From Phenylobacterium sp. LH3H17 (GTDB lineage Bacteria; Pseudomonadota; Alphaproteobacteria; Caulobacterales; Caulobacteraceae), in contig NZ_CP101283.1 of the NCBI RefSeq assembly GCF_024298925.1, positions 1,927,001-1,991,000 on the forward strand: a stretch of DNA of 64,000 bases, written 5' to 3'. Of the stretch, positions 1 to 8,473 are shown piece by piece. The stretch's first letter is position 1. The number at the start of each line of letters is the position of its first letter. The translations under genes and the position numbers were made by a program. The notes below the pieces were generated by a model, which made no database searches, was not told the origin of the DNA, and saw nothing but the letters and a program-made list of their open reading frames with translations.

Positions 1-156
1 GTCCGTCGAATCAAAGGGTTGGGCGACCCCCCGGCCGCCTTACAAGAACCCTACCATGCCAGGACTAACCTTGCGCGAGGGTAAACAAGGCTTGAACGAG
101 CCCATTTGTCGCGGTTTCGCCGATCAACACTGCCGTGATCGCTCGCGTAGGAGGCG

Positions 157-200
157 ATGTTGCACTGCACAAAAGGCCCTTGACTGCTGCACTGCAACAT
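157..200. promoter_or_regulatory. Paired TGC motifs, candidate PhaR operator of the phasin gene
   Basis: Two copies of a TGC-N3-GCA type motif stand upstream of the phasin gene: TTGC-ACT-GCAC at 160-170 and CTGC-ACT-GCAA at 187-197, centres 27 bp apart. Together they form a 13-bp inverted repeat (157-169 and 188-200) with one mismatch. The PHA-responsive repressor PhaR of alphaproteobacteria is known to bind CTGC-N3/4-GCAG motifs in front of phaP. A possible -35 hexamer TTGACT lies at 180-185, so the second motif would sit inside the promoter. Assignment to PhaR is inference. Confidence 0.6.
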
Positions 201-293
201 GAGAAATAGGCTGCGAGTTCAAAGCAGTTCCGCCCTGCCCAGTTTGCATTGCGGCGTCCGCCGCCCCTACAACCGACCTCAGGAGAACATCCC

Positions 294-728
294 ATGGCCG
301 CCGCCGAAACCGTCAAGAACACCGTCGAGCAGTTCACCGCCGCCGGCAACGTCGCCTTCAAGGACGCCGTCGAGAAGTCCCTGGCTTCGCTGAACGAAGT
401 CAACGCCCATTCCAAGAAGAACCTGGAAGCCGTCATCGCCTCGGTGACCGCTTCGACCAAGGGCGCTGAAGCCCTGGGCGCCCAGGCCATGGCCTACTCC
501 AAGAAGGCCGTGGAAGACCAAGTCGCCGCCGCCAAGTCGCTTTCGGGCGCCAAGTCGATCCAGGAAGTGGTCGAGCTGCAGACCTCCTTCGCCAAGACCG
601 CCCTCGAAGCCTACATGGCCGAAGTGGGCAAGATGTCCGAGATCGTCTCGGCCTCGGTGAAGGACAGCATGAAGCCGCTGAACGAGCGCGTCACCGCCGC
701 CGTCGAGCGCCTGCAGGCCGCCCGCTAA
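294..728 (+). CDS. Phasin family protein (PHA granule-associated)
   Basis: The 144-residue, Ala- and Lys-rich, strongly helical protein has the phasin pattern: a short N-terminus, a VEQFTAAGNVAFKDAVEKS segment and a long amphipathic stretch without cysteines. Phasins coat polyhydroxyalkanoate granules in the cytoplasm and control their size and number. ATG at 294 follows AGGAGAAC at 281-288. An in-frame start further upstream would add a Pro/Arg-rich stretch unlike the family. The gene is monocistronic, with a strong terminator behind it and paired TGC motifs in front, as expected of a PhaR-repressed phaP. The phasin family call is secure; which phasin subfamily it belongs to is not. Confidence 0.88.
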   Translation: MAAAETVKNTVEQFTAAGNVAFKDAVEKSLASLNEVNAHSKKNLEAVIASVTASTKGAEALGAQAMAYSKKAVEDQVAAAKSLSGAKSIQEVVELQTSFAKTALEAYMAEVGKMSEIVSASVKDSMKPLNERVTAAVERLQAAR

Positions 729-781
729 GACCCAAAGTCTCCCTCAGCCGCGCTGCGTACCTGCGCGGCTGACCCTGAAGA

Positions 782-812
782 GGCCCACACCGGAAACGGC
801 GTGGGCCTTTTT
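782..812 (+). terminator. Rho-independent terminator after phasin
   Basis: A 7-bp stem, GGCCCAC at 782-788 with GTGGGCC at 801-807, is followed by five T residues. A second GC-rich hairpin (CAGCCGCGC...GCGCGGCTG, about 744-771) precedes it without a T-run. Confidence 0.85.
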
Positions 813-850
813 ACTTTTCCGGGGCGGGGGCGGGCGCTAGACCTGCATCC

Positions 851-1312
851 ATGTCTCAAGTCGAAGCACGCCTAGCCGTCGCCGGCATCGTCCTGCCGCA
901 GCCCAATCCTCCGGTCGCCAACTACGTCCCGTTCGTGAGGACCGGTTCGATCGTCCACATCTCGGGCCAGGTCTCGTTCGACGCTTCGGGCGGCGTGCGC
1001 GGGATCGTCGGCGAGGACGTGGACGCCGAGACCGCCAAGGCGGCCGCGCGGCTCTGCGGAATCAACCTTCTGGCCCAGATGAAGGCCGCCTGCGAAGGCG
1101 ACCTCGACCGGGTGGTGCGGGTGGTCAAGCTGGGCGGCTTCGTCCAGGCCGGCCCGAGCTTCTTCGAAATCCCCCAGGTGGTGAACGGCTGTTCCGACGT
1201 GATGGTCGCGGCGTTCGGCGACGCGGGCAAGCATGCCCGCTCGGCCGTCGGGGTCTATCGCCTGCCGATGAACTTCGCCGTCGAAGTCGACGCGGTGGTG
1301 GAGGTCACGTGA
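851..1312 (+). CDS. RidA/YjgF/YER057c family protein
   Basis: The 153-residue protein belongs to the RidA superfamily, in the longer YjgF-like branch common in alphaproteobacteria (GIVLPQPNPPVANYVPFVRTG near the N-terminus, then SGQVSFD). Family members deaminate reactive enamine/imine intermediates or have other, poorly defined roles in the cytoplasm. Catalysis cannot be judged here because this branch often lacks the RidA arginine. The stop TGA overlaps the GTG start of the next gene by 4 nt, so it is translationally coupled to the glycerophosphodiesterase and acyltransferase genes. Confidence 0.8.
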   Translation: MSQVEARLAVAGIVLPQPNPPVANYVPFVRTGSIVHISGQVSFDASGGVRGIVGEDVDAETAKAAARLCGINLLAQMKAACEGDLDRVVRVVKLGGFVQAGPSFFEIPQVVNGCSDVMVAAFGDAGKHARSAVGVYRLPMNFAVEVDAVVEVT

Positions 1313-2055
1313 ACACCCAGTTCGGCGAGGCCTGGGACCTCCTGTTCCACCCGCCGGTGGCCCATCGCGGCCTCTGGGCCAAGGACGGCGCGCCGGAGAA
1401 CTCGCTGGGCGCCTTCCAGGCCGCCTGCAAGGCCGGCTACGGCATCGAGCTGGACGTCCAGCTCTCGGCCGACGGCGAGGCCATGGTGTTCCACGATGAA
1501 GATCTGGAGCGGATGACCGGGGCCACCGGGCGTCTGCGTGATCGCACCGCCGCCGACCTGGCCGAGCTGCGGCTGAAGGAAACCGACGAGCCGATCCCGA
1601 CCCTGATGGACACCCTGGCCATCGTCGGCCAACGGGCCATGGTGCATGTGGAGCTGAAGACCCCGTTCGGCGAGGTCGGTCCGCTGGAGCAACGGGTGCA
1701 CGACATCCTGATCGACCATGCGGGCCCGGTCTGCGTGATCGGGTTCAATCCCTATTCCCACGCCTGGTTCGCCGACCGGTTCCCGGGCGTTCTGCGGGGT
1801 CTGGACAGCTACAACTACAAGCGTGCGCCGCACCTGGCCGAGGAACAACGCGAGGCCTTCGCCCGGCTTGAGCACGTTGCCATCGCCCGGCCGCACTTCC
1901 TGGCGCTCAGCGTGGACATGGTCGGCGATCCCCGCGCCAAGGCCTTTCGCGACAAGGGGATGCCGGTCGTGGCCTGGACGGTGCGCGATCCGGTCCAATG
2001 GGAGGCCCTCAAGCCCCATTGCGACAACCTGATCTTCGAGGGTTTCGCCGCGTGA
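1309..2055 (+). CDS. Glycerophosphodiester phosphodiesterase
   Basis: This is a 248-residue TIM-barrel GDPD protein. The catalytic signature is complete: HRG near residue 19, PENS about ten residues later, ELDVQLSADG with the metal-binding E and D, then VFHDEDLERMTG with the second catalytic His. It hydrolyses glycerophosphodiesters to sn-glycerol 3-phosphate and an alcohol. There is no signal peptide, so it should be cytoplasmic. The start is GTG at 1309, inside the stop of the preceding gene, and its own stop overlaps the next GTG. The three genes behave as one operon. Confidence 0.88.
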   Translation: MNTQFGEAWDLLFHPPVAHRGLWAKDGAPENSLGAFQAACKAGYGIELDVQLSADGEAMVFHDEDLERMTGATGRLRDRTAADLAELRLKETDEPIPTLMDTLAIVGQRAMVHVELKTPFGEVGPLEQRVHDILIDHAGPVCVIGFNPYSHAWFADRFPGVLRGLDSYNYKRAPHLAEEQREAFARLEHVAIARPHFLALSVDMVGDPRAKAFRDKGMPVVAWTVRDPVQWEALKPHCDNLIFEGFAA

Positions 2056-3212
2056 GCCTGAAGGCGGCGGTGAAGGTCAGCCGCCGGATCGCCGAGATCG
2101 GCCGCGAGTCGTGGCAGGCCTGCGCCGCGAACCCGGCCTACGCCGCCAATCCCTTCATGGCCTTCGACTTCCTCGACATCGCCGAGGAGTCCGGCTGCGC
2201 CCTGGAGCGCGCCGGCTGGGGGCCGCACCATCTTTCGGTGGAGGACGAGGCGGGCGAGGTCGCCGCGGTCATGCCGCTTTATCTGAAGTCCCACAGCCAG
2301 GGCGAATACGTCTTCGACCACGCCTGGGCCGACGCCTACGAGCGCGCCGGCGGGCGCTACTATCCCAAGCTGGTGTCGGCCGCGCCGTTCACCCCGGCCA
2401 CCGGACCCAGGCTGCTGGTGCGGCCGGACGTGGATCCACTGCTGGCCTGGCCGATCCTGCTGGGCGGCGCGCTGGCGCTGTGCGAGCGCTATGACGCCTC
2501 GTCCCTGCACGTGAACTTCCCCACCAAGGCCGAGGGCGAGTGGCTGGCGGGGCAGGGGCTCTCCCTGCGCCAGGGCCAGCAGTACCATTGGGAGAATCGC
2601 GGATACGCGGACTTCGACGGCTTCCTGGGCGCCCTGTCGTCCGGCCGACGCAAGACCATCCGCCGCGAGCGGCGCGACGCCCAGGCGGAGGTGGAAATCC
2701 TGGCGCTCACCGGCGCGGAGATCACCGAGGATCACTGGGACGCCTTCTTCGCCTTCTATATGGACACTGGCTCGCGCAAATGGGGCCGGCCCTATCTCAA
2801 CCGGCTGTTCTTCTCACTGCTGGGTGAGCGGATGGCCGACCGGGTGCTCCTGGTGATGGCGAGGCGCAACGGCCGCTGGATCGCCGGGGCGCTCAACCTG
2901 ATCGGCGGCGACTGCCTCTATGGCCGCAACTGGGGCTGCATCGAGGACGTGCCGTTCCTGCATTTCGAGCTCTGCTACTACCAGGCCATCGAGTGGGCCA
3001 TCGACCACGGCCTCGCCCGCGTCGAGGCCGGCGCCCAGGGCCAGCACAAGATCGCCCGCGGCTACCTGCCCAGCCCCGTCTATTCCGCCCACTACATCGC
3101 CGACCCCATGCTGCGCGGGCCGGTGGAGGACTTCGTGCGCCGCGAGCGCGAGGCCGTGGGCGGGGAGATGGAATGGCTGGCGGAGGAGTTTTCGCCGTTC
3201 CGGCAGGGGTGA
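2052..3212 (+). CDS. COG3146 / DUF482 GNAT-fold acyltransferase (peptidogalycan-type)
   Basis: The 386-residue protein is of the COG3146 (DUF482) family, a FemAB/GNAT-like fold recognised by NPFMAFDFL near the start, HSQGEYVFDHAWADAYERAGG, YYPKLVSAAPFTPATGPR in the first third and the GAQGQHKIARGY motif near the end. These proteins are thought to transfer acyl or aminoacyl groups, but the substrate is unknown. GTG at 2052 overlaps the TGA of the upstream gene (4 nt); an earlier in-frame start would run into the GDPD gene. Cytoplasmic. Family is clear, function is not. Confidence 0.8.
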   Translation: MSLKAAVKVSRRIAEIGRESWQACAANPAYAANPFMAFDFLDIAEESGCALERAGWGPHHLSVEDEAGEVAAVMPLYLKSHSQGEYVFDHAWADAYERAGGRYYPKLVSAAPFTPATGPRLLVRPDVDPLLAWPILLGGALALCERYDASSLHVNFPTKAEGEWLAGQGLSLRQGQQYHWENRGYADFDGFLGALSSGRRKTIRRERRDAQAEVEILALTGAEITEDHWDAFFAFYMDTGSRKWGRPYLNRLFFSLLGERMADRVLLVMARRNGRWIAGALNLIGGDCLYGRNWGCIEDVPFLHFELCYYQAIEWAIDHGLARVEAGAQGQHKIARGYLPSPVYSAHYIADPMLRGPVEDFVRREREAVGGEMEWLAEEFSPFRQG

Positions 3213-3231
3213 CGCCGGGATGGGCGGAATA

Positions 3232-3831
3232 TCATGACCGCTCCCAGGCCTGTCTCAGCAGCGCCCGAACCCGCCCGTCCACCTGCTCCGGAAGATCCAG
3301 CACGAGCTTGGCCTTCAGCCGCTCGGACCAGCTCTCGTTTCTCGGAGTGTCCAGGCGCGGATCGGCGTCCGGCGTCAGCGCCAGGCCCAAAACCGCCAGT
3401 CCGTCCTTCAGCGGCCGCACGGCGGCGAACTGCACCTTGCGCGAGAAGGCCGTGAAGCCCTTGCGCTGGCCGGTGACCACCTCGGGCAGGGCGCTCACCG
3501 CCGTCTCCACCGCCTCAAGGAGCCTCAGCGAGGCCGGATCGGTCCACAGCGCGGCGCGCAGCTTGTCCGGCTGATCCCAGCCCTCGCCGGACGGGAAGGC
3601 CACGCCCAGCACGTGAAACGCCCGGTTGATCCCCAGCCCATGGTGCATCCGCAGCCAGTCGGCTCGGGCCCTTGGTTTGCTCTCCGGACAGGTCCGGGCG
3701 ATGGCCACCCACTCGTCGAGGGTCTTGCCGGTGTCACGTTCCAGGCTGGACTGGACGGAGTCGAACCACTTCTGCTGCCGTGCGGTGAGGCCGGTTGTCG
3801 TGGCTCCCGCTCCTTTTCCGCTCGTTCCCAT
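3232..3831 (-). CDS. DUF4287 / DUF5655 domain protein
   Basis: A 199-residue cytoplasmic protein. Residues about 15-80 match the DUF4287 pattern (TARQQKWFDSV...TGKTLDEWVAIA, then LRMHHGLGINRA). The remainder (VTGQRKGFTAFSRKVQFAAVRPLKDGLAVLGLAL...SWSERLKAKLVL) resembles DUF5655, which often accompanies it. No biochemical role is established. It is convergent with the acyltransferase gene and divergent from the HIT gene. Confidence 0.75.
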   Translation of the reverse strand: MGTSGKGAGATTTGLTARQQKWFDSVQSSLERDTGKTLDEWVAIARTCPESKPRARADWLRMHHGLGINRAFHVLGVAFPSGEGWDQPDKLRAALWTDPASLRLLEAVETAVSALPEVVTGQRKGFTAFSRKVQFAAVRPLKDGLAVLGLALTPDADPRLDTPRNESWSERLKAKLVLDLPEQVDGRVRALLRQAWERS

Positions 3832-3891
3832 CGTTCCGCCTCCCGGCGCAATTTGCTACCACGCTCGCCTAAGCACCACGGAGCGCGGACC

Positions 3892-4329
3892 ATGAGCCTG
3901 GACGGGACCTACGACGACGGCAACATCTTCGCGAAGATCCTGCGCGGGGAGGCGCCCTGCGCCAAGGTGTTCGAGGACGGCGAGGTCTTCGCCTTCATGG
4001 ACGTTTTCCCACAGAGCCGGGGCCACACCCTGGTGATCCCCAAGCACTCCGTGGCGCGCAACCTGATGGACGAGGAGCCGCAGGTGCTGCAGCCCCTGAT
4101 CCTGGGCGTTCAGCGGGTGACGCGCGCGGTGCGCGCCGCGCTCAATCCGGATGGGATCATGGTCAGCCAGTTCAACGGCGCCCCGGCCGGCCAGACCATC
4201 TTCCACCTGCACTTCCACATCATCCCGCGCTGGGAAGGCGTGGCGCTGGGCCGCCACGGGGAGGGCGGCATGGCCGACCCCGCCGCACTCAAGGCCCTGG
4301 CCGAGCAGATCGCGGCCCAGATCGCCTAG
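3892..4329 (+). CDS. HIT family hydrolase (Hint-like)
   Basis: The 145-residue protein carries the histidine triad HLHFHIIP near residue 103 and the family N-terminus NIFAKILRGEAPCAKVFEDGEVFAFMDVFPQSRGHTLVIPK. HIT proteins hydrolyse nucleoside phosphoramidates and related adenylates through a His-AMP intermediate. ATG at 3892 is preferred because the homologous region begins about ten residues after it, although the frame is open far upstream. Monocistronic. Confidence 0.92.
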   Translation: MSLDGTYDDGNIFAKILRGEAPCAKVFEDGEVFAFMDVFPQSRGHTLVIPKHSVARNLMDEEPQVLQPLILGVQRVTRAVRAALNPDGIMVSQFNGAPAGQTIFHLHFHIIPRWEGVALGRHGEGGMADPAALKALAEQIAAQIA

Positions 4330-4338
4330 GCCCCCAAA

Positions 4339-4366
4339 CGAAAAACCCCAGGCGATGCCTGGGGTT
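4339..4366 (-). terminator. Rho-independent terminator after clpA
   Basis: The hairpin AACCCCAGGC-AT-GCCTGGGGTT lies at 4344-4366. Read on the minus strand it is followed by a run of five T residues, so it fits clpA best. Read on the plus strand it may also stop the HIT transcript, but the T-run is poor. Confidence 0.75.
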
Positions 4367-4390
4367 CTCGTCGGAACTTGAGGTGAAGCC

Positions 4391-6712
4391 TTAGTCGGCC
4401 AGCGCCTCGGCGGTCTCCTCGGCCGGGCCCTCGATGATAGGGGCCCCGGGGACGCGGTCGTCGCCCTCGATCTCGAAGGCCAGCTTGGCGTCCTTGAGCA
4501 CCACCTTGACGTGGCCGCCCTTGACCAGCTTGCCGAACAGAATCTCGTCGGCCAGGGGCTTCTTGATGTGCTCCTGGATGACCCGGGCCAGGGGCCGGGC
4601 GCCGTACAGCTCGTCGAAACCGTTCTTGGCCAGCCAGTCGGCCGCTTCCTCGGTGGTCTCGATCGTCACGTGGCGGTCGGCCAGTTGGGCCTCGAGCTGC
4701 ATGACGAACTTCTGCACCACTTGGCGGATGATGTCCTGGGTGAGCGACTTGAAGGGCACCACGGCGTCCAGGCGGTTGCGGAACTCCGGGGTGAACAGGC
4801 GCTTCAGGGCCTCGTCGACCTCGTCGTCCTGCTTGCCGCGGCCGAAGCCGATGGAGTTGCGCTGCGCGTCGGAGGCGCCGGCGTTCGTGGTCATGATCAG
4901 GACCACGTTTCGGAAGTCGACCTTCTTGCCGTTGGCGTCGGTGAGGACGCCGTGGTCCATGACCTGCAGCAGGATGTTGAAGACGTCCGGGTGGGCCTTC
5001 TCAATTTCATCGAGCAACACCACCGAGTGCGGGTGCTGGTCGACGGCGTCGGTGAGCAGGCCGCCCTGGTCGAACCCGACATAGCCGGGAGGCGCGCCGA
5101 TCAGGCGACTGACCGTGTGGCGCTCCATGTACTCGCTCATGTCGAAGCGCAGAAGCTCGATGCCCATGGTCGAGGCGAGCTGACGGGCGGTCTCCGTCTT
5201 GCCGGTGCCGGTGGGACCCGAGAAGAGGTAGCAGCCGATCGGCTTGTTGGCGTCGCGCAGGCCGGCGCGCGCCATCTTCATGGCTGCCGACAGCTGGGCG
5301 ATGGCCTCGTCCTGGCCGTAGACCGCGCGTTTCAGATCGTCGTTGAGCTGCTTCAGCGCCTCAGTGTCGGTCTTGGACACCGACTTCGGCGGGATGCGGG
5401 CGATCTTGGCGACCACCGCCTCCACTTCCTTCAGGCCGATGATCTTCTTCCGCTTGGCTTCGGGCAGCAGCATCTGGCCGGCCCCGGCCTCATCGATGAT
5501 GTCGATGGCCTTGTCGGGCAGCTTGCGGTCGGTGATGTACTTGGCCGACAGCTCCACGGCCGCCTTGATGGCGTCGTTGGTGTAGCGGAGCTTGTGGAAA
5601 TCCTCGTAGTAGGTCTTCAGGCCCTTGAGGATCTTGATGGTGTCCTCGATCGTCGGCTCGTTGACGTCGATCTTCTGGAACCGGCGGACCAGGGCCCGGT
5701 CCTTCTCGAAGTGCTGGCGGAACTCCTTGTAGGTCGTCGAGCCCATGCACCGCAGGGTGCCGGAAGCGAGCGCCGGCTTCAGCAGGTTGGAGGCGTCCAT
5801 GGCCCCGCCGCTGGTCGCGCCCGCGCCGATCACCGTGTGGATCTCGTCGATGAACAGGATGGCGTCGGGGTGGTTCTCCAGCTCCTTGACCACCTGCTTC
5901 ACGCGCTCTTCGAAGTCGCCCCGATAGCGGGTGCCAGCCAGCAGCGAGCCCATGTCGAGCGAGAAGATGGTCGCGCCGGCCAGGACCTCGGGGACCTGGT
6001 TGTTGATGATCTTGCGCGCCAGGCCCTCGGCGATGGCGGTCTTGCCGACGCCTGGGTCGCCCACCAGCAGCGGGTTGTTCTTGGTGCGCCGGCACAGGAT
6101 CTGGATGCAGCGCTCGACCTCGTTGGCCCGGCCGATCAGCGGATCGACCTTACCCTGCTTGGCCTTCTCGTTGAGATTGACGCAATAGGCCTCGAGCGCC
6201 TCGCCGCCGGTCTTGACCGCGGGCTTGTCCTCGTCCTCGGACCCCTTGACCGGCTTGGCGGCTTCCGCGCCGGCCTTCTTGGCGATGCCGTGGGCGATGT
6301 AGTTCACGGCGTCGTAGCGGGTCATGTCCTGCTCTTGCAGGAAGTACGCGGCGTGGCTCTCGCGCTCGGAGAAGATCGCCACCAGCACATTGGCGCCGGT
6401 CACCTCCTCGCGGCCCGAGGACTGGACGTGGATCACGGCCCGCTGGATCACCCGCTGGAAGGAGGAGGTCGGCTTGGCGTCCTCCCCGTCGTCGACCACC
6501 AGGGAGCGGAGCTCGTTGTCCACGTAGTTGGTGAGAGTTGTCTTCAGAGCGCCGAGTTCGACGTCGCAGGCGCGCATCACGCCAGCGGCGTCCTCATCGT
6601 CGATGAGGGAGAGCAGCAAGTGCTCGAGGGTCGCATACTCGTGCTTTCGCTGATTGGCGAACGCCACGGCGCGGTGGAGGGATTCTTCGAGATGGCGCGA
6701 GAATGACGGCAA
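4391..6712 (-). CDS. clpA: ATP-dependent Clp protease ATP-binding subunit ClpA
   Basis: AAA+ unfoldase of about 773 residues. It has an N-domain ([20 protein letters not shown]), AAA1 with Walker A GDPGVGKT and AAA2 with Walker A GPTGTGKT, and an IGFG loop in [10 protein letters not shown] that docks on ClpP. With ClpP it degrades ssrA-tagged and N-end-rule substrates delivered by ClpS. The family N-terminus begins MPSFSR, which here corresponds to a TTG codon at 6712; AAAAGGA lies about 13 nt before it, overlapping the clpS stop. An ATG at 6742 would add ten residues that overlap clpS. clpS lies directly upstream, so the two are co-transcribed. Confidence 0.95.
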   Translation of the reverse strand: MPSFSRHLEESLHRAVAFANQRKHEYATLEHLLLSLIDDEDAAGVMRACDVELGALKTTLTNYVDNELRSLVVDDGEDAKPTSSFQRVIQRAVIHVQSSGREEVTGANVLVAIFSERESHAAYFLQEQDMTRYDAVNYIAHGIAKKAGAEAAKPVKGSEDEDKPAVKTGGEALEAYCVNLNEKAKQGKVDPLIGRANEVERCIQILCRRTKNNPLLVGDPGVGKTAIAEGLARKIINNQVPEVLAGATIFSLDMGSLLAGTRYRGDFEERVKQVVKELENHPDAILFIDEIHTVIGAGATSGGAMDASNLLKPALASGTLRCMGSTTYKEFRQHFEKDRALVRRFQKIDVNEPTIEDTIKILKGLKTYYEDFHKLRYTNDAIKAAVELSAKYITDRKLPDKAIDIIDEAGAGQMLLPEAKRKKIIGLKEVEAVVAKIARIPPKSVSKTDTEALKQLNDDLKRAVYGQDEAIAQLSAAMKMARAGLRDANKPIGCYLFSGPTGTGKTETARQLASTMGIELLRFDMSEYMERHTVSRLIGAPPGYVGFDQGGLLTDAVDQHPHSVVLLDEIEKAHPDVFNILLQVMDHGVLTDANGKKVDFRNVVLIMTTNAGASDAQRNSIGFGRGKQDDEVDEALKRLFTPEFRNRLDAVVPFKSLTQDIIRQVVQKFVMQLEAQLADRHVTIETTEEAADWLAKNGFDELYGARPLARVIQEHIKKPLADEILFGKLVKGGHVKVVLKDAKLAFEIEGDDRVPGAPIIEGPAEETAEALAD

Positions 6713-6720
6713 TCTGGGCC

Positions 6721-7050
6721 TCAATCCTTTTCCATGGTGCACTGAAGCGGATGTTGATGCCGCCGCGCGGTATCAACGACCTGGGCCACCTTTGTTTCCG
6801 CCACTTCGTAGGTGAACACGCCGCAAACCCCCACCCCGTGTTGGTGGACATGCAGCATGATACGCGTCGCATCTTCGCGCGACTTGTTGAAGTACTGCTC
6901 AAGTACGTAAACGACGAACTCCATTGGAGTATAGTCGTCGTTCAAGATCAGCACCCGGTACATCGACGGCTTCTGCGTCTTCGGCTTGGTCTGGGTGATG
7001 ACCGCCGACTTGACGCCCGTCTCTTGATCACCTTGCTTTCGCCCGGCCAT
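6721..7050 (-). CDS. clpS: ATP-dependent Clp protease adaptor ClpS
   Basis: The 109-residue adaptor carries the conserved core [20 protein letters not shown] and the C-terminal [19 protein letters not shown] lines the pocket that holds N-degron side chains (Leu, Phe, Trp, Tyr), which ClpS passes to ClpA. ATG at 7050 is chosen over one eight codons upstream because AGGAG sits ten bases before it and MAGRKQG resembles alphaproteobacterial ClpS starts. First gene of the clpS-clpA unit. Confidence 0.96.
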   Translation of the reverse strand: MAGRKQGDQETGVKSAVITQTKPKTQKPSMYRVLILNDDYTPMEFVVYVLEQYFNKSREDATRIMLHVHQHGVGVCGVFTYEVAETKVAQVVDTARRHQHPLQCTMEKD

Positions 7051-7204
7051 CGGAACAGGTCTCCTGGCGACCACGGGGTCGCTCTATCTACGGATTAGAT
7101 ATGGAAAAGATGGCCGTATGGAAGGGTTGAAATCGTTACGGACCGTACCGAATGCGCCAACAGCGCCTTTTTGCCGCGCCGAAAGGCGCCTGCGAGAGGC
7201 GGGC

Positions 7205-8473
7205 TCAATCCTCGGGTGAGGATTTCGAGCGAAACGCACGCCCCGAGGCGAGCGCTCCGGGTCCGAATCGGGCTCGCAGCGTGTCGATCGTGGTTTCGGT
7301 GAGCAGGGCGCGGCGCTCGTCGCCGGCGAACAGATCGTGCTCCAGCGTCTGCGCCGGGGTCAGTTCGGCGATGCCGATGCCGATCAGCCGCCAGGCCTGG
7401 CCCCTGGCCTCCTTGGCCAGCAGTTCGCGCCCGACGGCGAACAGGGTCCTGGCGGTCTGGGTCGGCACCGGTATGGCGCGCCGCCGAGTGAGGATCTTGA
7501 AGTCGGTGCTCCGCAGCTTCAGCGTCACCACCCTGCCGGCCAGGCCGGAGGCGCGGGCGTGGCGGCCGACCTTCTCGCACAGCGGTGCCAGCATGGCCTC
7601 CAGATCCTCCACCGTGCGGAGATCGTCGTTGAAGGTGGTCTCGGCGCTGATGCTTTTGCGCTCCTCGTTGGGATTTACCGCCCGGTTGTCGCGACCGCGG
7701 GAGAGGTCGGCCAGCCTCAAACCATAGGCGCCGAACCGTTCGGCCAGGTCCCTGATGTCGGCCCGGGCCAGGTCGCCGACGGTGCGATAGCCCGCGGCTT
7801 CCATGGACTTGACCATGGCCGGGCCGACGCCGGGCATGATCCCCACGGGCCTCGGGGCGAGGAAGCTCTCCGCGTCGGCCCCGCCGATCACCGAGAAGCC
7901 GCGCGGCTTGTCGAGGTCCGAGGCGATCTTGGCCAGGAACTTGTTGGGCGCCAGGCCAATGGAGACCGTGATGCCGATCTCGGCCTCGATCCGGGCCTGC
8001 AGCCGCGCCAGGGTCTCGGCGGGCGTGGCCTTGTGCAGGCGCTCGGTGCCCGAGAGGTCCATCCAGGCCTCGTCCAGCGAAAGCGGCTGGACCAGGGGTG
8101 TGAGCGCGCGGACCATCTCCATGATCCGCCGGCTCTCGGTGCGGTACTTGGTGAAGTCGGGGCTCAGGATCACCGCCTGGGGGCAGAGCTGCCGGGCCTT
8201 GAACATCGGCATGGCGGAACGGACGCCGGAGATGCGGGCGATGTAGCAGCAGGTGGTGACCACCCCGCGCTTTCCCCCGCCGACGATCAGGGGCTTGTCG
8301 CGCAGGGACGGGTCGTCGCGCTTCTCCACCGAGGCGTAGAAGGCGTCGCAGTCCATGTGGGCGATGGAGAGGCGGTCGAGTTCGGGATGGGCGGCGACGC
8401 GCGGCGAACCGCAGGCGGGACAGCGGCGGAGGAAGTCGCCCTTGGTGAAGCAGTCGCGGCAAAGCGCGCTCAT
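7205..8473 (-). CDS. dinB: DNA polymerase IV (Y-family) with N-terminal zinc-ribbon
   Basis: This is a 422-residue Y-family translesion polymerase. The palm motif IAHMDCDAFYASVEKRDDPSL supplies the first metal-binding Asp and LSLDEAWMDL the second Asp-Glu pair, followed by the helix-hairpin-helix GIMPGVGPAMVKSM and a little-finger domain. Ahead of the polymerase core are about 35 extra residues containing CRDC and CPAC, a likely zinc ribbon absent from E. coli DinB. The ATG at 8473 overlaps the ROK kinase stop by 4 nt, so the two are translationally coupled. I found no GTTC-N7-GTTC LexA box in front of the unit. Confidence 0.93.
   Translation of the reverse strand: MSALCRDCFTKGDFLRRCPACGSPRVAAHPELDRLSIAHMDCDAFYASVEKRDDPSLRDKPLIVGGGKRGVVTTCCYIARISGVRSAMPMFKARQLCPQAVILSPDFTKYRTESRRIMEMVRALTPLVQPLSLDEAWMDLSGTERLHKATPAETLARLQARIEAEIGITVSIGLAPNKFLAKIASDLDKPRGFSVIGGADAESFLAPRPVGIMPGVGPAMVKSMEAAGYRTVGDLARADIRDLAERFGAYGLRLADLSRGRDNRAVNPNEERKSISAETTFNDDLRTVEDLEAMLAPLCEKVGRHARASGLAGRVVTLKLRSTDFKILTRRRAIPVPTQTARTLFAVGRELLAKEARGQAWRLIGIGIAELTPAQTLEHDLFAGDERRALLTETTIDTLRARFGPGALASGRAFRSKSSPED

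Noticed and set aside
4511..6706. 731-codon open frame antisense to clpA
   Set aside because: Its translation is Leu/Gly/Val-rich and low-complexity, as expected for the mirror frame of a GC-rich gene; clpA on the other strand has all family motifs.
7155..7204. Terminator between dinB and clpS
   Set aside because: Self-complementary GCGCCTTT/AAAGGCGC segments exist, but the loop is long and no T-run follows on the minus strand.
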